From NCBI RefSeq assembly GCF_052119425.1, contig NZ_JBQKFH010000002.1:1-64000 (forward strand): 64,000 nucleotides of DNA, in the 5' to 3' direction. The position numbers were made by a program, and so were the translations under genes. The notes below the pieces were generated by a model that saw only the letters and a list, made by a program, of their open reading frames with translations, searched no databases and was not told the origin of the DNA. The DNA comes from Enterococcus_E cecorum_C (GTDB lineage: Bacteria > Bacillota > Bacilli > Lactobacillales > Enterococcaceae). This document shows, piece by piece, positions 45,635 to 55,217 of the stretch; position 1 is the first letter of the stretch, and each line of letters opens with the position of its first letter.

Positions 45635-46330
45635 TTATTTAATTGTATTTAAAAACTCAATTACCATTTCTGCGGAGCGTTTTCCAGCTTCATCAATAAA
45701 TTCATCAAAACTCATTGTTGCTTGATGGTCTGCCGTATCACTAATTGCTCGTACAACTAAAAATGGAATATTAAATTGACGGGCAGTTTGGGCAATGGCT
45801 GCACCCTCCATCTCACAAGCAAGCGCCTCTGGAAAATGCGATTTAATTTCCGCAATTTTTTCCGGACTATTGACAAAGCTATCTCCGGTTACAATTAAGC
45901 CACTACGCACTTGTTGTCCAGTTTTTTCCGCGGCTTTTTTCATTTCATTTATAATATATTTGCTTGCTTCAAAATATAATGGCATGCCAGCTGGTAATTG
46001 ACCATACTCATAGCCAAATCCTGTGACATCAACATCAAAATACGCTAATTTTTCAGAAAAGACCACATCACCAACTTTTAAGCCTTCACCAATTCCTCCT
46101 GCAGAACCAGTATTAATCACCATATTGACGCCATATTGTTGAATCAGTAAACTCGTTGTGACACTGGCAGCCACTTTCCCAATGCCTGAGCGTACCACGA
46201 TGACATCATGTTTGCCTAAAGTACCCGAAACAAACAAAACTCCTGCGCGTTCCCAGGACATGGGTGCTGCCATTTTTTCCTTTAATATTTTGACTTCTTG
46301 GTCCATTGCACCGATAATTCCGATTTTCAT
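45635..46330 (-). CDS. mtnN: 5'-methylthioadenosine/S-adenosylhomocysteine nucleosidase
   Basis: A 231-residue enzyme (Pfs) that cleaves MTA and SAH, feeding methionine recycling and AI-2 precursor formation. Typical features are GAMDQEVKIL at the start, the NTGSAGG phosphate loop, EMEGAAIAQ and RAISDTAD. The order nudix-macP-like-mtnN is shared with streptococci. Confidence 0.97.
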   Translation of the reverse strand: MKIGIIGAMDQEVKILKEKMAAPMSWERAGVLFVSGTLGKHDVIVVRSGIGKVAASVTTSLLIQQYGVNMVINTGSAGGIGEGLKVGDVVFSEKLAYFDVDVTGFGYEYGQLPAGMPLYFEASKYIINEMKKAAEKTGQQVRSGLIVTGDSFVNSPEKIAEIKSHFPEALACEMEGAAIAQTARQFNIPFLVVRAISDTADHQATMSFDEFIDEAGKRSAEMVIEFLNTIK

Positions 46331-46353
46331 TTTCTACCAACTTTCTGAATAAA

Positions 46354-46650
46354 TTATATAAAAAAGATAATCATAAAAATTAAAACCAACATTAACCCAA
46401 CGATAATAATTGCTTTCCATAAAAAAGAATTTAAGGCACGAGAAGTTTCTTTTTCTTCTACCCGTGATTTATGAATTTCTTTATTCTTTTTTGCTTCTTT
46501 GCGATAATGGCGAGCGATGCGTTGTTCTTCTTGTTCAAATTCTTTTTGTGCTTGTTTGGCAACAATTTGTTGATTACGTTCTAACGCCTGTTGCTCTTGT
46601 TCACGCCGTCTTCTTAATTCTGCACGTGTGAGTAAGGGCTTATCTGACAT
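46354..46650 (-). CDS. MacP-like single-pass membrane protein
   Basis: A 98-residue protein with KPLLTRAELRRRREQE at the N-terminus, a highly charged helix (residues about 10-70) and one C-terminal transmembrane segment (about 75-97). It resembles MacP, the pneumococcal activator of the class A penicillin-binding protein PBP2a, in its KPLLT start, topology and place between nudix and mtnN genes. Assignment rests on synteny and layout. Its stop and start are close to both neighbours, so they are co-transcribed. Confidence 0.55.
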   Translation of the reverse strand: MSDKPLLTRAELRRRREQEQQALERNQQIVAKQAQKEFEQEEQRIARHYRKEAKKNKEIHKSRVEEKETSRALNSFLWKAIIIVGLMLVLIFMIIFFI

Positions 46651-46651
46651 T

Positions 46652-47221
46652 TCATCGACCTTCCTTAAGTTTCAAATTTTCCCAATATTGGATGGCAAAA
46701 ATCGTCTTTGCATCACATATTTCGCGATTCATGATTGCTTGTTTAGCCTCTTCTAATGTTAATTCATATACTTCTAAGACTTCATCTTCATCCATGGCTT
46801 TCGGATTTTCTACCTTGCTTAATTGTTTGGCATGATAAATATATAGCTGTTCATTGGCAAATCCCGGTGAAAGATACATTTGCGCCACTAACTCCCAATC
46901 TTTCGCCTGAAGTTGTACCTCTTCTTCTAGTTCACGTTGTCCAGTGGTCAAGGGATGAATATTTTCACCTGGATCGATTTTACCCGCTGGAATCTCTAAA
47001 ATGACAGATTCTAGTGGCTTTCTAAATTGTTTGACAAAAACCATTTTATCTTCATCAGTGATTGCAATGATTGCTACCCCGCCTGGATGAAAGACAAGTT
47101 CTCTTTGTGATTGGGAGCCATCAGGTAATTGGACTTCATCGACACATACATCAATAATATTTCCGTGAAAAATTTCTTTACGGTGGATTGTTTTTTCTTC
47201 AAAATCTTGAAATTCCAACAT
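46652..47221 (-). CDS. nudF: ADP-ribose pyrophosphatase (Nudix)
   Basis: A 189-residue Nudix hydrolase for ADP-ribose. The Nudix box begins GKIDPGENI and continues QRELEEEVQL, with Glu residues in place. It heads the cluster nudF-macP-like-mtnN-pncA. Other nucleoside diphosphate sugars are possible substrates. Confidence 0.9.
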   Translation of the reverse strand: MLEFQDFEEKTIHRKEIFHGNIIDVCVDEVQLPDGSQSQRELVFHPGGVAIIAITDEDKMVFVKQFRKPLESVILEIPAGKIDPGENIHPLTTGQRELEEEVQLQAKDWELVAQMYLSPGFANEQLYIYHAKQLSKVENPKAMDEDEVLEVYELTLEEAKQAIMNREICDAKTIFAIQYWENLKLKEGR

Positions 47222-47425
47222 TATACTTCATCCTTTGCTTTTATTTGTTTCTAGTTTACCATAGGAAGCAAAAGATTTCTTATATTTTTCATAAATCCAT
47301 AAAATACTTCCTCAGTTGGATACTTTTCTGGTCAAAAAAATGCTAAAATATAAAAGAAGTGAACGCTTGCCCAATTTTAAAGCAAGCAATAGTATATAAT
47401 CTACACCTTTAAGGGGAGGGTTCTA

Positions 47426-48289
47426 ATGAAAAAAAATCTATTTATATTTGGCGTACTGATTGTGATTGCTTTTTTAGTACTAGGTTATTTTGAAACTTTC
47501 TTTTTACTTGCAGCAGCCATTGCCTTTATTATTTTTATGGCTTATTTAGCAATCCAAGCGCTAGAAAATCGGCATAAAGCGAAACCACTGTATAAGAGTC
47601 TGATTTATGCTATTGCCATTATCGCCTGTGCTACCATTGCTTTTGATCATGAATTTTATTACGATTTACGCTATGATTTTGCTGAAACCGTCATTGAAAC
47701 CACAATGAAGATTTTTGCCATTTTCATTCCGATTTATCTGTATACGGCTTGGCGTAAATATTTTCAAAATAAAGTCGTGCGTCCGAATACTTTGCCACCA
47801 TTATCCAAAGCCAAAGAGCAATATTACCATGAATTAGGCTTAAGTGATAGCGAAATTGAGTTATTCCGTGACACGATGAATCAAGCCAAAATTCAAATTG
47901 AGCAATTACAAAAAAATGTGAGAAGCAATTCAAAATTAAAAGCCTTAGATTTGCGTCACGACTATCTTAAAATTTCTAAAGCATTGTTTAAAGAAATCGT
48001 CAAAAATCCAACACGCTTATCCGATGCAAGTCTATTTTTATACACACATCTTCCTAACTTGGTCGATTTAACCAATAAATATGTTGAAATCAATAATCAT
48101 GAAATCAAAAGTCGAGAAGCTTATGATCGTCTAGAAGAAGGCATTCAAGTCATCGAACAATTAACTGAATTGATTCAACGTGATTATCAAGACTTTGTAG
48201 CGGATGATTTTGAAGATATGGACATTGAAATCAATATGGCAAAAAAACATATCGAAAAAGATTCAGATCATCAAACCCTACAATTTTAG
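47426..48289 (+). CDS. xpaC: XpaC family membrane protein
   Basis: A 287-residue protein of the family named for 5-bromo-4-chloroindolyl phosphate hydrolysis. There are four transmembrane segments in the first 110 residues, then a long helical cytoplasmic part. A strong AAGGGGAGGG precedes the ATG. It is 18 bp upstream of telA, its usual partner. The biochemical role is not established; the pair is linked to tellurite and envelope stress. Confidence 0.85.
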   Translation: MKKNLFIFGVLIVIAFLVLGYFETFFLLAAAIAFIIFMAYLAIQALENRHKAKPLYKSLIYAIAIIACATIAFDHEFYYDLRYDFAETVIETTMKIFAIFIPIYLYTAWRKYFQNKVVRPNTLPPLSKAKEQYYHELGLSDSEIELFRDTMNQAKIQIEQLQKNVRSNSKLKALDLRHDYLKISKALFKEIVKNPTRLSDASLFLYTHLPNLVDLTNKYVEINNHEIKSREAYDRLEEGIQVIEQLTELIQRDYQDFVADDFEDMDIEINMAKKHIEKDSDHQTLQF

Positions 48290-48307
48290 CATTGAAAGGC
48301 AGGAAAC

Positions 48308-49492
48308 ATGATGGACAATTTAACACCAGATACTAATAAAAGTTTGGATGACTTATTAGCCAATCCTTTTTCCGTTGATACCAATGAATTAACTAGTAGT
48401 CAACAAAACGAAATCAAACAATTTCAGGAAAAACAAACAGCTCCTCGTTTAATTGATCGTTTGGATGCCAATTATCAAGAGCAAGCCAAACAACTCGCTT
48501 CTCAAATTGACGTCAATGATGCACAGGCGGTCATCATCTACGGGGCCAATGCGCAAAGTAAATTAAGTGAATTCTCGCAAAGCATGCTAAGTCACGTCCA
48601 AGCTAACGACATTGGGCCAATAGGGGATTCTTTAAACGAGTTAATGTATCGCCTACAAGAAGCCAACCCTGATGAATTACGAGCAGGTGAAGGCAATTTC
48701 TTCCAAAGAATGTTTGGCAAAGTGAAACAATCAATTTATGAAATTACTGCTAAATACCAAAAAATCGGTGCCCAAATCGATAAAGTCGCTGTCAAATTAG
48801 AACACGAAAAAGATGGGCTAATCAAGGATAATCAAATGCTTGAACAAATGTATCAAAAGAATAAAGATTACTTTGATGCTTTAAATATATACATTGCCGC
48901 GGGTGAATTGAAAATCGATGAATTACAAAATCAAATCATTCCTCAAGCAGTGGCTAAAGCTCAAGCCTCAGGTGATCAAATGGATGTCCAAATCGTGAAT
49001 GATTACACCCAATTTTTAGACCGACTTGAAAAACGGACCCATGATTTAAGATTAACGCGTCAAGTCACGATTCAACAAGCGCCACAAATTCGCTTAATTC
49101 AAAATACCAATCAAGTCTTGGCTGAAAAGATTCAATCCTCTATCCATACAGCGATTCCTCTTTGGAAAAACCAAGTCGTGATTGCCTTGACCTTATTACG
49201 TCAAAAAGATGCTGTGACTGCACAACGTCAAGTATCAGAAACGACCAATGATTTACTGAAGAAAAATGCAGAATTATTGAAAGTCTCTGCCATTGAAACG
49301 GCCAAAGAAAATGAGCGTGGTATTATTGATATCGAAACATTGCAAAAAACGCAAGATGATTTGATTGAAACCATTCAAGAAACCTTGCGTATCCAAAAAG
49401 AAGGTAAAGAAAAACGTCAAGCAGCCGAAATTGAACTTGGCGTCATGGAAGAAAATCTCAAACAAAAATTATTGGAAATTACCCATTCTTAG
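48308..49492 (+). CDS. telA: TelA/toxic anion resistance protein
   Basis: A 394-residue, almost wholly helical cytoplasmic protein of the TelA family (KVKQSIYEITAKYQKIGAQI, RLTRQVTIQQAPQIRLIQN). Two adjacent ATGs fit the AGGAAAC site. It is co-transcribed with xpaC and ended by the hairpin at 49495. It is associated with tellurite and antimicrobial-peptide tolerance in relatives. Confidence 0.93.
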   Translation: MMDNLTPDTNKSLDDLLANPFSVDTNELTSSQQNEIKQFQEKQTAPRLIDRLDANYQEQAKQLASQIDVNDAQAVIIYGANAQSKLSEFSQSMLSHVQANDIGPIGDSLNELMYRLQEANPDELRAGEGNFFQRMFGKVKQSIYEITAKYQKIGAQIDKVAVKLEHEKDGLIKDNQMLEQMYQKNKDYFDALNIYIAAGELKIDELQNQIIPQAVAKAQASGDQMDVQIVNDYTQFLDRLEKRTHDLRLTRQVTIQQAPQIRLIQNTNQVLAEKIQSSIHTAIPLWKNQVVIALTLLRQKDAVTAQRQVSETTNDLLKKNAELLKVSAIETAKENERGIIDIETLQKTQDDLIETIQETLRIQKEGKEKRQAAEIELGVMEENLKQKLLEITHS

Positions 49493-49494
49493 TA

Positions 49495-49539
49495 AAAAAG
49501 GTTCAACACAAAATTTTGCGTTGAACCTTTCTTTTTTTT
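49495..49539. terminator. Bidirectional terminator telA / permease
   Basis: A long stem AAAGGTTCAAC/GTTGAACCTTT with a CAAAATTTTG inner part and T-runs on both sides, placed between convergent genes. Confidence 0.92.
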
Positions 49540-50911
49540 ATTTATTTAATGTGGAATGTTTATAACCATAGCCAAAGTATATGCCTAAACCAATCACCAG
49601 ACTAATGAAAAAGACAATCCAAGTGGTTAAAGATAGTTGCACCATTAAGAAGATACAAAAGCCCACGGTAATGAGTGGAAAAATTGGTACAAACGGCACT
49701 TTAAATTCACCTGGTTTGGGCTCACCCGCTACTTGACGCAAGCGAATAATACCCAATGCCATCATAATCAAGTACCCTAATGCTACGATATTGGTTAACT
49801 CTGCCAATATTTGCAGCGGAAACATCGTCGCAAAAATAAAGACGACCGCACCAGAAACTAAAGTCGCGCGCACAGGAGTATGGGTTTTAGCATCTACTTT
49901 TTTCAAAGATACCGGTAGTAAGCCATCTTTACTAATCGCATAAACCAAACGTGCTAAAGAATACATCATCGAAATCGTCACAGTTAGTAAAGTTAAAATC
50001 GCCCCAATAGATATAATGGAACCAACTAAATCCAAATGCAAAAAGCGCATCGCAAACGCTACTGGGTCATTGACACCTAATTTTGTATAAGGGACTAAAC
50101 CTGTTAAAATAGCTGTGACAATGATATAAAGGACTGTTGAAATGGCAATCGCGCCAATCATCCCTCGTGGCACAGTCTTTTGTGGTTCCACGACTTCTTC
50201 TGCAGCCATCGCGATCGCATCAAAACCTAAAAAGGCAAAGAACACCAAAGCGGCCCCATCAATCACACCTTCGACTCCAAAAGGCAAATAAGGTTGCCAA
50301 TTGCTAGTTTTCACAAAAAAGACACCAACTACGATAAATAAAGCAATAATTCCAAACTTGATCCATACCATAAAATTATTGAGGGCTAAGGCTTTTTTCG
50401 CTTCTTGTAGCACCCAAAAGACGACAAAAATCACGACAAGGCCTGCAATCAAATCGAAATAGGTGCCCTTTTCAAGATTCAAACCAGCAGTCAAGGCTTG
50501 TGGTAATTGCAGATGGAGATAACTTAAAAAGCCTTGAAAATACGCAGACCATCCCGAGGCTACTGAAGCCACAGCCAACATGTACTCGCATAATAGAAAC
50601 CATCCCGTAAGCCATGCGATAAACTCTCCAAAAACCACATACATATAGCTATATGCCCCACCGATGACCGGAATACGCGAGGCAAACTCAGCAAAACTAA
50701 AACCGGTTAATATCACGACAAAAGCAGCTAACACAAAGGATAAAGTCAAGCCTGGTCCTGCTAAATTCGCCGCAGCTTGTCCTGGTACGACAAATATTCC
50801 CGTACCAATGACCGCCCCAATCCCTAGTAAAATCAAATCTTTTAATTTCAATGTCTTGCTTAAATGACTGGATTGCTGAGTATTGATTTGTTTTTTTCTA
50901 AATAAATCCAT
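49538..50911 (-). CDS. APC-family amino-acid permease (cationic amino-acid type)
   Basis: A 457-residue transporter with 12 or more transmembrane segments. The first helix has IGAVIGTGIFVVPG and helix 6 FFAFLGFDAIAMAAEEV, both typical of the cationic amino-acid branch of the APC family (YfnA/CAT-like). Single gene. Substrate not determinable from sequence. Confidence 0.85.
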   Translation of the reverse strand: MDLFRKKQINTQQSSHLSKTLKLKDLILLGIGAVIGTGIFVVPGQAAANLAGPGLTLSFVLAAFVVILTGFSFAEFASRIPVIGGAYSYMYVVFGEFIAWLTGWFLLCEYMLAVASVASGWSAYFQGFLSYLHLQLPQALTAGLNLEKGTYFDLIAGLVVIFVVFWVLQEAKKALALNNFMVWIKFGIIALFIVVGVFFVKTSNWQPYLPFGVEGVIDGAALVFFAFLGFDAIAMAAEEVVEPQKTVPRGMIGAIAISTVLYIIVTAILTGLVPYTKLGVNDPVAFAMRFLHLDLVGSIISIGAILTLLTVTISMMYSLARLVYAISKDGLLPVSLKKVDAKTHTPVRATLVSGAVVFIFATMFPLQILAELTNIVALGYLIMMALGIIRLRQVAGEPKPGEFKVPFVPIFPLITVGFCIFLMVQLSLTTWIVFFISLVIGLGIYFGYGYKHSTLNK

Positions 50912-51175
50912 TTTATTTCCTTTACATGTAAAAATTTAACCAACAATACCCTTCATTATACACATCCTCGTCTATACTTTCATGAGATTTTTATCATTTT
51001 TCATTATTTTATTTACGAATTTAGCAATTTTTTCAGAAAATCCATTTGGGAAAATTAAGTTTTCATTAAGAACAGGACGTATATCTTATCATTTTTCCTA
51101 TGCATTATTTGAAATTTTCAGAAAATGTAATAAAATGATAGTATTCACAAAAAAGAAGTTTAAAGGAAGTTATTC

Positions 51176-52552
51176 ATGAAAAAAGAAAAACAAGATTTAC
51201 AACGTGGGCTGAAAAACCGCCATGTCCAACTCATTTCAATCGGAGGCGCCATTGGGACAGGTTTATTCTTAGGCTCCGGTAAATCGATTCAATTGGCTGG
51301 TCCATCGATACTTTTAGCCTACGCCATTATGGGAGGCGTGTGCTTTTTAATTATGCGTGCGCTAGGTGAGTTGCTCTTATCTAATACCAACCACCATTCA
51401 TTTATTGATTTTATCGCCGAATACCTAGGTGTTAAAGCAGCTTTTGTTACTGGCTGGACATATTGGTTTTGCTGGATTGCGATTGCCATGGCTGACTTAA
51501 CGGCAATTGGTACGTATATGAAATATTGGTTGCCGCACTTACCTAACTGGTTACCTGAGCTGATTGCCTTAACCCTGCTCATTGCTTTTAACTTAATTGC
51601 TGTTTCTTTATTTGGTGAGTTAGAGTTTTGGTTCGCTTTAATCAAAGTCGTTGCTATTTTAGCGCTGATTATTGTTGGGATTTTTATGATTATCACACAT
51701 TTTCACACCAATCAAGGCGTAGTAAGCATCAGTAATCTATGGTCACACGGTGGCTTTTTTGCGGCAGGTCCTAAAGGGTTCATCCTCTCTTTTCAAATGG
51801 TTGCTTTTGCCTTTGCCGGAGTTGAACTAGTTGGTCTAGTTGCCGGTGAAACCAAAGACCCTGAAAGTGTGTTACCAAAGGCGATTAATAATATTCCTGT
51901 ACGAATCATTTTATTTTATATTGGTGCTTTAGCGGTCATTATGTCCATTTACCCATGGAATTCAATGGATGGCAGCCAAAGTCCATTTGTCCAAGTTTTT
52001 TCAGAAATCGGCATTGTCTCCGCCGCTACCATTATTAATGTCGTCGTCTTGAGTTCAGCCGCATCCGCTTGTAACTCAGCCATTTATTCAACCGGTCGTA
52101 TGTTGCGTTCCTTATCAGCTGAAGGAAATGCGCCACAAGCTTTCCATAAATTAACCAGTCATAAAGTACCAGCTAGAGCCATTTTCTTCTCAGCTGGCGT
52201 GATTTTACTCGCAGTGATTCTAAACTACGTGATGCCAAGTGGTGTCTTCGTATTAGTGACAAGTGTCGCAACAACTTGTTTCTTATTTATTTGGAGTATG
52301 ATTGTTTTAGCCCATTTACGCTACAAAAAAACCATTCAAGGACGAAGTGAGCATCCTTTTAAAATGCCGCTATATCCTTTAAGTGATTATTTCGTTTTAG
52401 CTTTTATGGCATTTATTGCAGTCGTCTTACTCTTCCAACCTGATACCCGACAAGCATTACTTTTTGCGCCAGTCTGGTTTATCTTTTTATTGCTTGTCTA
52501 TCGTTTCAAAATTGCCAAAAGCATGGTGCGTATCAAGCAAACCGAAGAATAA
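51176..52552 (+). CDS. cycA: D-alanine/D-serine/glycine permease (CycA-like)
   Basis: A 458-residue APC transporter. The start GLKNRHVQLISIGGAIGTGL, then GKSIQLAGPSI, and helix 6 FAGVELVGLVAGETKDPE are characteristic of the amino-acid transporter subgroup containing CycA. The long middle helices NHHSFIDFIAEYLG and WCWIAIAMAD-type pattern favour CycA over AroP. AAAGGAAG precedes the ATG. Confidence 0.85.
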   Translation: MKKEKQDLQRGLKNRHVQLISIGGAIGTGLFLGSGKSIQLAGPSILLAYAIMGGVCFLIMRALGELLLSNTNHHSFIDFIAEYLGVKAAFVTGWTYWFCWIAIAMADLTAIGTYMKYWLPHLPNWLPELIALTLLIAFNLIAVSLFGELEFWFALIKVVAILALIIVGIFMIITHFHTNQGVVSISNLWSHGGFFAAGPKGFILSFQMVAFAFAGVELVGLVAGETKDPESVLPKAINNIPVRIILFYIGALAVIMSIYPWNSMDGSQSPFVQVFSEIGIVSAATIINVVVLSSAASACNSAIYSTGRMLRSLSAEGNAPQAFHKLTSHKVPARAIFFSAGVILLAVILNYVMPSGVFVLVTSVATTCFLFIWSMIVLAHLRYKKTIQGRSEHPFKMPLYPLSDYFVLAFMAFIAVVLLFQPDTRQALLFAPVWFIFLLLVYRFKIAKSMVRIKQTEE

Positions 52553-52562
52553 ATTACAAGTC

Positions 52563-52600
52563 AAAGAGGCCGTCTATTAATCTAAGACGACCTCTTTATT
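52563..52600. terminator. Terminator between cycA-like gene and oxidoreductase gene
   Basis: The stem AAAGAGG-CGTCT/AGACG-CCTCTTT with one mismatch and T/A runs on both sides; the genes converge here. Confidence 0.85.
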
Positions 52601-52602
52601 GA

Positions 52603-53577
52603 TTATCCTAAATGAAGATTGGCGCTTGCTAAGGCTTGATCAACTACTTGCATCACTGTAAGACTATGGTTTAATTGTTTAGAAGCAAAGGCCAAATCTT
52701 TTTGATCAATTACCTCAGTAAATTTCACAAACTCTTGATACATCCGATGCTTATCCAAATTCACATTCACGGCTTCTACCTCAGTTTTGCTTCGCCGTTC
52801 ATAGCGTGGCATTTCATTGGTTGCGCCCAATACTTCAATTGAAGCATCTGTCCCTTGAATAACAGAACGAATTTGAGCAGTCGAATCCTTCGCACCAATA
52901 CAAACCGCTTTAAATGCACCATAATCTAAAACTAAAATCCCTGAAGTATCAATATGACGTTCAACATTTGCTAAATACTGCACCTTTTCTGGCTTTCCAA
53001 ACAGACCAACAACAAAATGAATATTATAAATATTAATATCCATCAATGCCCCACCACCTTTTTGTGGATTAAACGCTGGGAGAATCTTGCCTTCTTTAAA
53101 AGCATCATAACGAGAAGAAGATTGTGAATAATTACATTCTACAATCTTGATTTCCCCTAATTTAGCTAGGTCCCTTTTAATCTGTAAGAAATTGTTTAAG
53201 TACTGGTTGGTAATCGCCTCAAGTAATATCACCCGTTTTTCTGTCGCGATTTGGATTAATTCTTCTAATTGTTGGGCATTGAGTGTAAAGGGTTTTTCGC
53301 AAATGACATTTTTGCCCTGTAATAAAGCTGCTTTGGTATATTGATAATGCAAATGATTGGGTAAAGCAACATAGACTGTATCAATCGAATCATTAGCTAA
53401 GAGTGTCTCATAATCTGTATATACTTCTTGAATATGATACTGTACTTGCATCTCTTTGGCTTTGTCTAAACTACGTGGGGTACTTAATAAAGCGACTAAT
53501 TCTACATTTTCAACTTGTTGAATCATCGGTAAGAATTCTTGAACAATTTTTCCTGTTCCCAAAACGGCTAACTTCAT
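52603..53577 (-). CDS. Gfo/Idh/MocA family oxidoreductase
   Basis: A 324-residue NAD(P)-dependent dehydrogenase. The Rossmann start reads LAVLGTGKIVQEFLP, and the conserved ICEKPFTLN supplies the catalytic Lys, followed by the MDINIYN region. It acts on sugars or cyclitols; the exact substrate is unknown. Single gene upstream of the beta-glucoside genes and transcribed in the same direction, but separated from them by a terminator. Confidence 0.9.
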   Translation of the reverse strand: MKLAVLGTGKIVQEFLPMIQQVENVELVALLSTPRSLDKAKEMQVQYHIQEVYTDYETLLANDSIDTVYVALPNHLHYQYTKAALLQGKNVICEKPFTLNAQQLEELIQIATEKRVILLEAITNQYLNNFLQIKRDLAKLGEIKIVECNYSQSSSRYDAFKEGKILPAFNPQKGGGALMDINIYNIHFVVGLFGKPEKVQYLANVERHIDTSGILVLDYGAFKAVCIGAKDSTAQIRSVIQGTDASIEVLGATNEMPRYERRSKTEVEAVNVNLDKHRMYQEFVKFTEVIDQKDLAFASKQLNHSLTVMQVVDQALASANLHLG

Positions 53578-53710
53578 CTCTCTTCATCCTCTCAAACGTT
53601 TTCATGTATATTATGGCTTAAATAAATTAAAAAAGCCAACTAGATGAATGAAACGAAACAATTTATTCAAATATTGAACAAAAAACATAGAATCATTGAA
53701 AATCAAGTTC

Positions 53711-53740
53711 AAAAAAAGCTGTGAGAACAATCCCACAGCT
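53711..53740 (-). terminator. Terminator of the bglP-bglA unit
   Basis: The stem AGCTGTGGG/CTCACAGCT is followed by seven T on the minus strand, 11 bp after the bglA stop. Confidence 0.88.
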
Positions 53741-53750
53741 AAAACTTTTA

Positions 53751-55199
53751 TTAAGCTAAATCTGCACCATTAGAGGCAATCACTTGTTTATACCAGTCAA
53801 ATGATTTTTTCTTCATACGTTTGCCGCTACCTTCAATCTTGTCATCCAAATCGACATAGATAAAGCCATAGCGTTTGCTCATTTCACCGGTAGACGCTGA
53901 GACTAAGTCGATACAGCCCCATGGTGTGTAACCCATCAAGTCGACACCATCTTCTATTGCTTTAGCCATTTGTTCGATATGCGCGCGTAGGTAGTCAATG
54001 CGATAATCATCTATAATTTGGCCCTCAGCATTTATTTCATCAACAGCTCCTAATCCATTTTCAACGACAAAGACTGGTTTTTGATAACGATTATACAGTT
54101 CATTTAGAGCAATTCGTAAACCAACTGGATCAATTTGCCAACCCCATTCACTCGCTTTTAAGAATGGATTACGCACCCCACCTAGTAAGTTACCAGCTAC
54201 TGTATCAGATTCATCGCCAGTCACCGTCACCGCAGAAGACATGTAGTAACTAAAACCAACATAGTCAACTGGATAAGCTTTTAATAGGTCTAAGTCTTCT
54301 TTGGTAATATCAAGATCTTCAAATTTCACCCCGCGGCTATTTAAGAAACGGTTGGTATACCCTGGATATTCTCCACGTACTTGCACATCCGCACAGTAAT
54401 AATTGAAGATTTGGTTTTGTTCCATCGTAGCTGCTTGGTTCACTGGATTGGCATCCAAACTATAGGTTGTCGCATAAATAATCATACAACCAATTTTTAA
54501 ATCTGGATCTAACTCATGACCAATCTTCACAGCTAATGAACTGGCTACAAATTGATTATGCCATGCTTGAGCAATATTTTTGAAATCGCCCGCACCATTT
54601 GATAAAACCATGCCTTGGCTTAACGCTGGAAAATGAAGCGCTGAATTGATTTCATTAAAGGTCATCCAGTATTTTACTTTACTGTGGAAACGAGTTAAGA
54701 CCACTTTGGCATAGCGTTCATAAAAGGCAATTAATTCACGATTTTTCCAACCACCATATTTTTTCGCTAAGTTTAAAGGCATTTCGTAGTGTGAAATCGT
54801 GATAACTGGTTCAATGCCATGTTTCAAGCATTCATCGATAACTTGATCATAAAATTTTAACCCTGCTTCATTTGGTTCTAATTCATCACCTTGTGGGAAA
54901 ATACGACTCCAGGCAATAGAGAAACGATAACATTTAAATCCCATCTCTGCAAAAAGCGCGATGTCTTCTTTAAAATGTTCATAATAGCTGATCCCTTTAT
55001 GGTTTGGGTAGACATATTTTTCTTCATCAATCGTCCAGTCAAATTCTGGGCTGCCTAGGACTTCAAAACGAATTTTTCCACCTGGCATCGCATCCGCAAC
55101 CGATAAGCCCTTGCCATCTGCTAAATAGGCACCTTCTAATTGATTTGCTGCTGTAGCGCCACCCCATAAAAAGTTTTCAGGAAATACTGTTTGACTCAT
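53751..55199 (-). CDS. bglA: 6-phospho-beta-glucosidase (GH1)
   Basis: A 482-residue glycoside hydrolase family 1 enzyme splitting phosphorylated aryl- and beta-glucosides after PTS import. The acid/base Glu is in MTFNEINSA (about 181) and the nucleophile in FVVENGLGA (about 381). The start FPENFLWGGATAANQLEGA is classic. It lies 18 bp after bglP, in one operon under LicT antitermination. Confidence 0.96.
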   Translation of the reverse strand: MSQTVFPENFLWGGATAANQLEGAYLADGKGLSVADAMPGGKIRFEVLGSPEFDWTIDEEKYVYPNHKGISYYEHFKEDIALFAEMGFKCYRFSIAWSRIFPQGDELEPNEAGLKFYDQVIDECLKHGIEPVITISHYEMPLNLAKKYGGWKNRELIAFYERYAKVVLTRFHSKVKYWMTFNEINSALHFPALSQGMVLSNGAGDFKNIAQAWHNQFVASSLAVKIGHELDPDLKIGCMIIYATTYSLDANPVNQAATMEQNQIFNYYCADVQVRGEYPGYTNRFLNSRGVKFEDLDITKEDLDLLKAYPVDYVGFSYYMSSAVTVTGDESDTVAGNLLGGVRNPFLKASEWGWQIDPVGLRIALNELYNRYQKPVFVVENGLGAVDEINAEGQIIDDYRIDYLRAHIEQMAKAIEDGVDLMGYTPWGCIDLVSASTGEMSKRYGFIYVDLDDKIEGSGKRMKKKSFDWYKQVIASNGADLA

Positions 55200-55217
55200 A
55201 TTTATTACCTACCTTTA

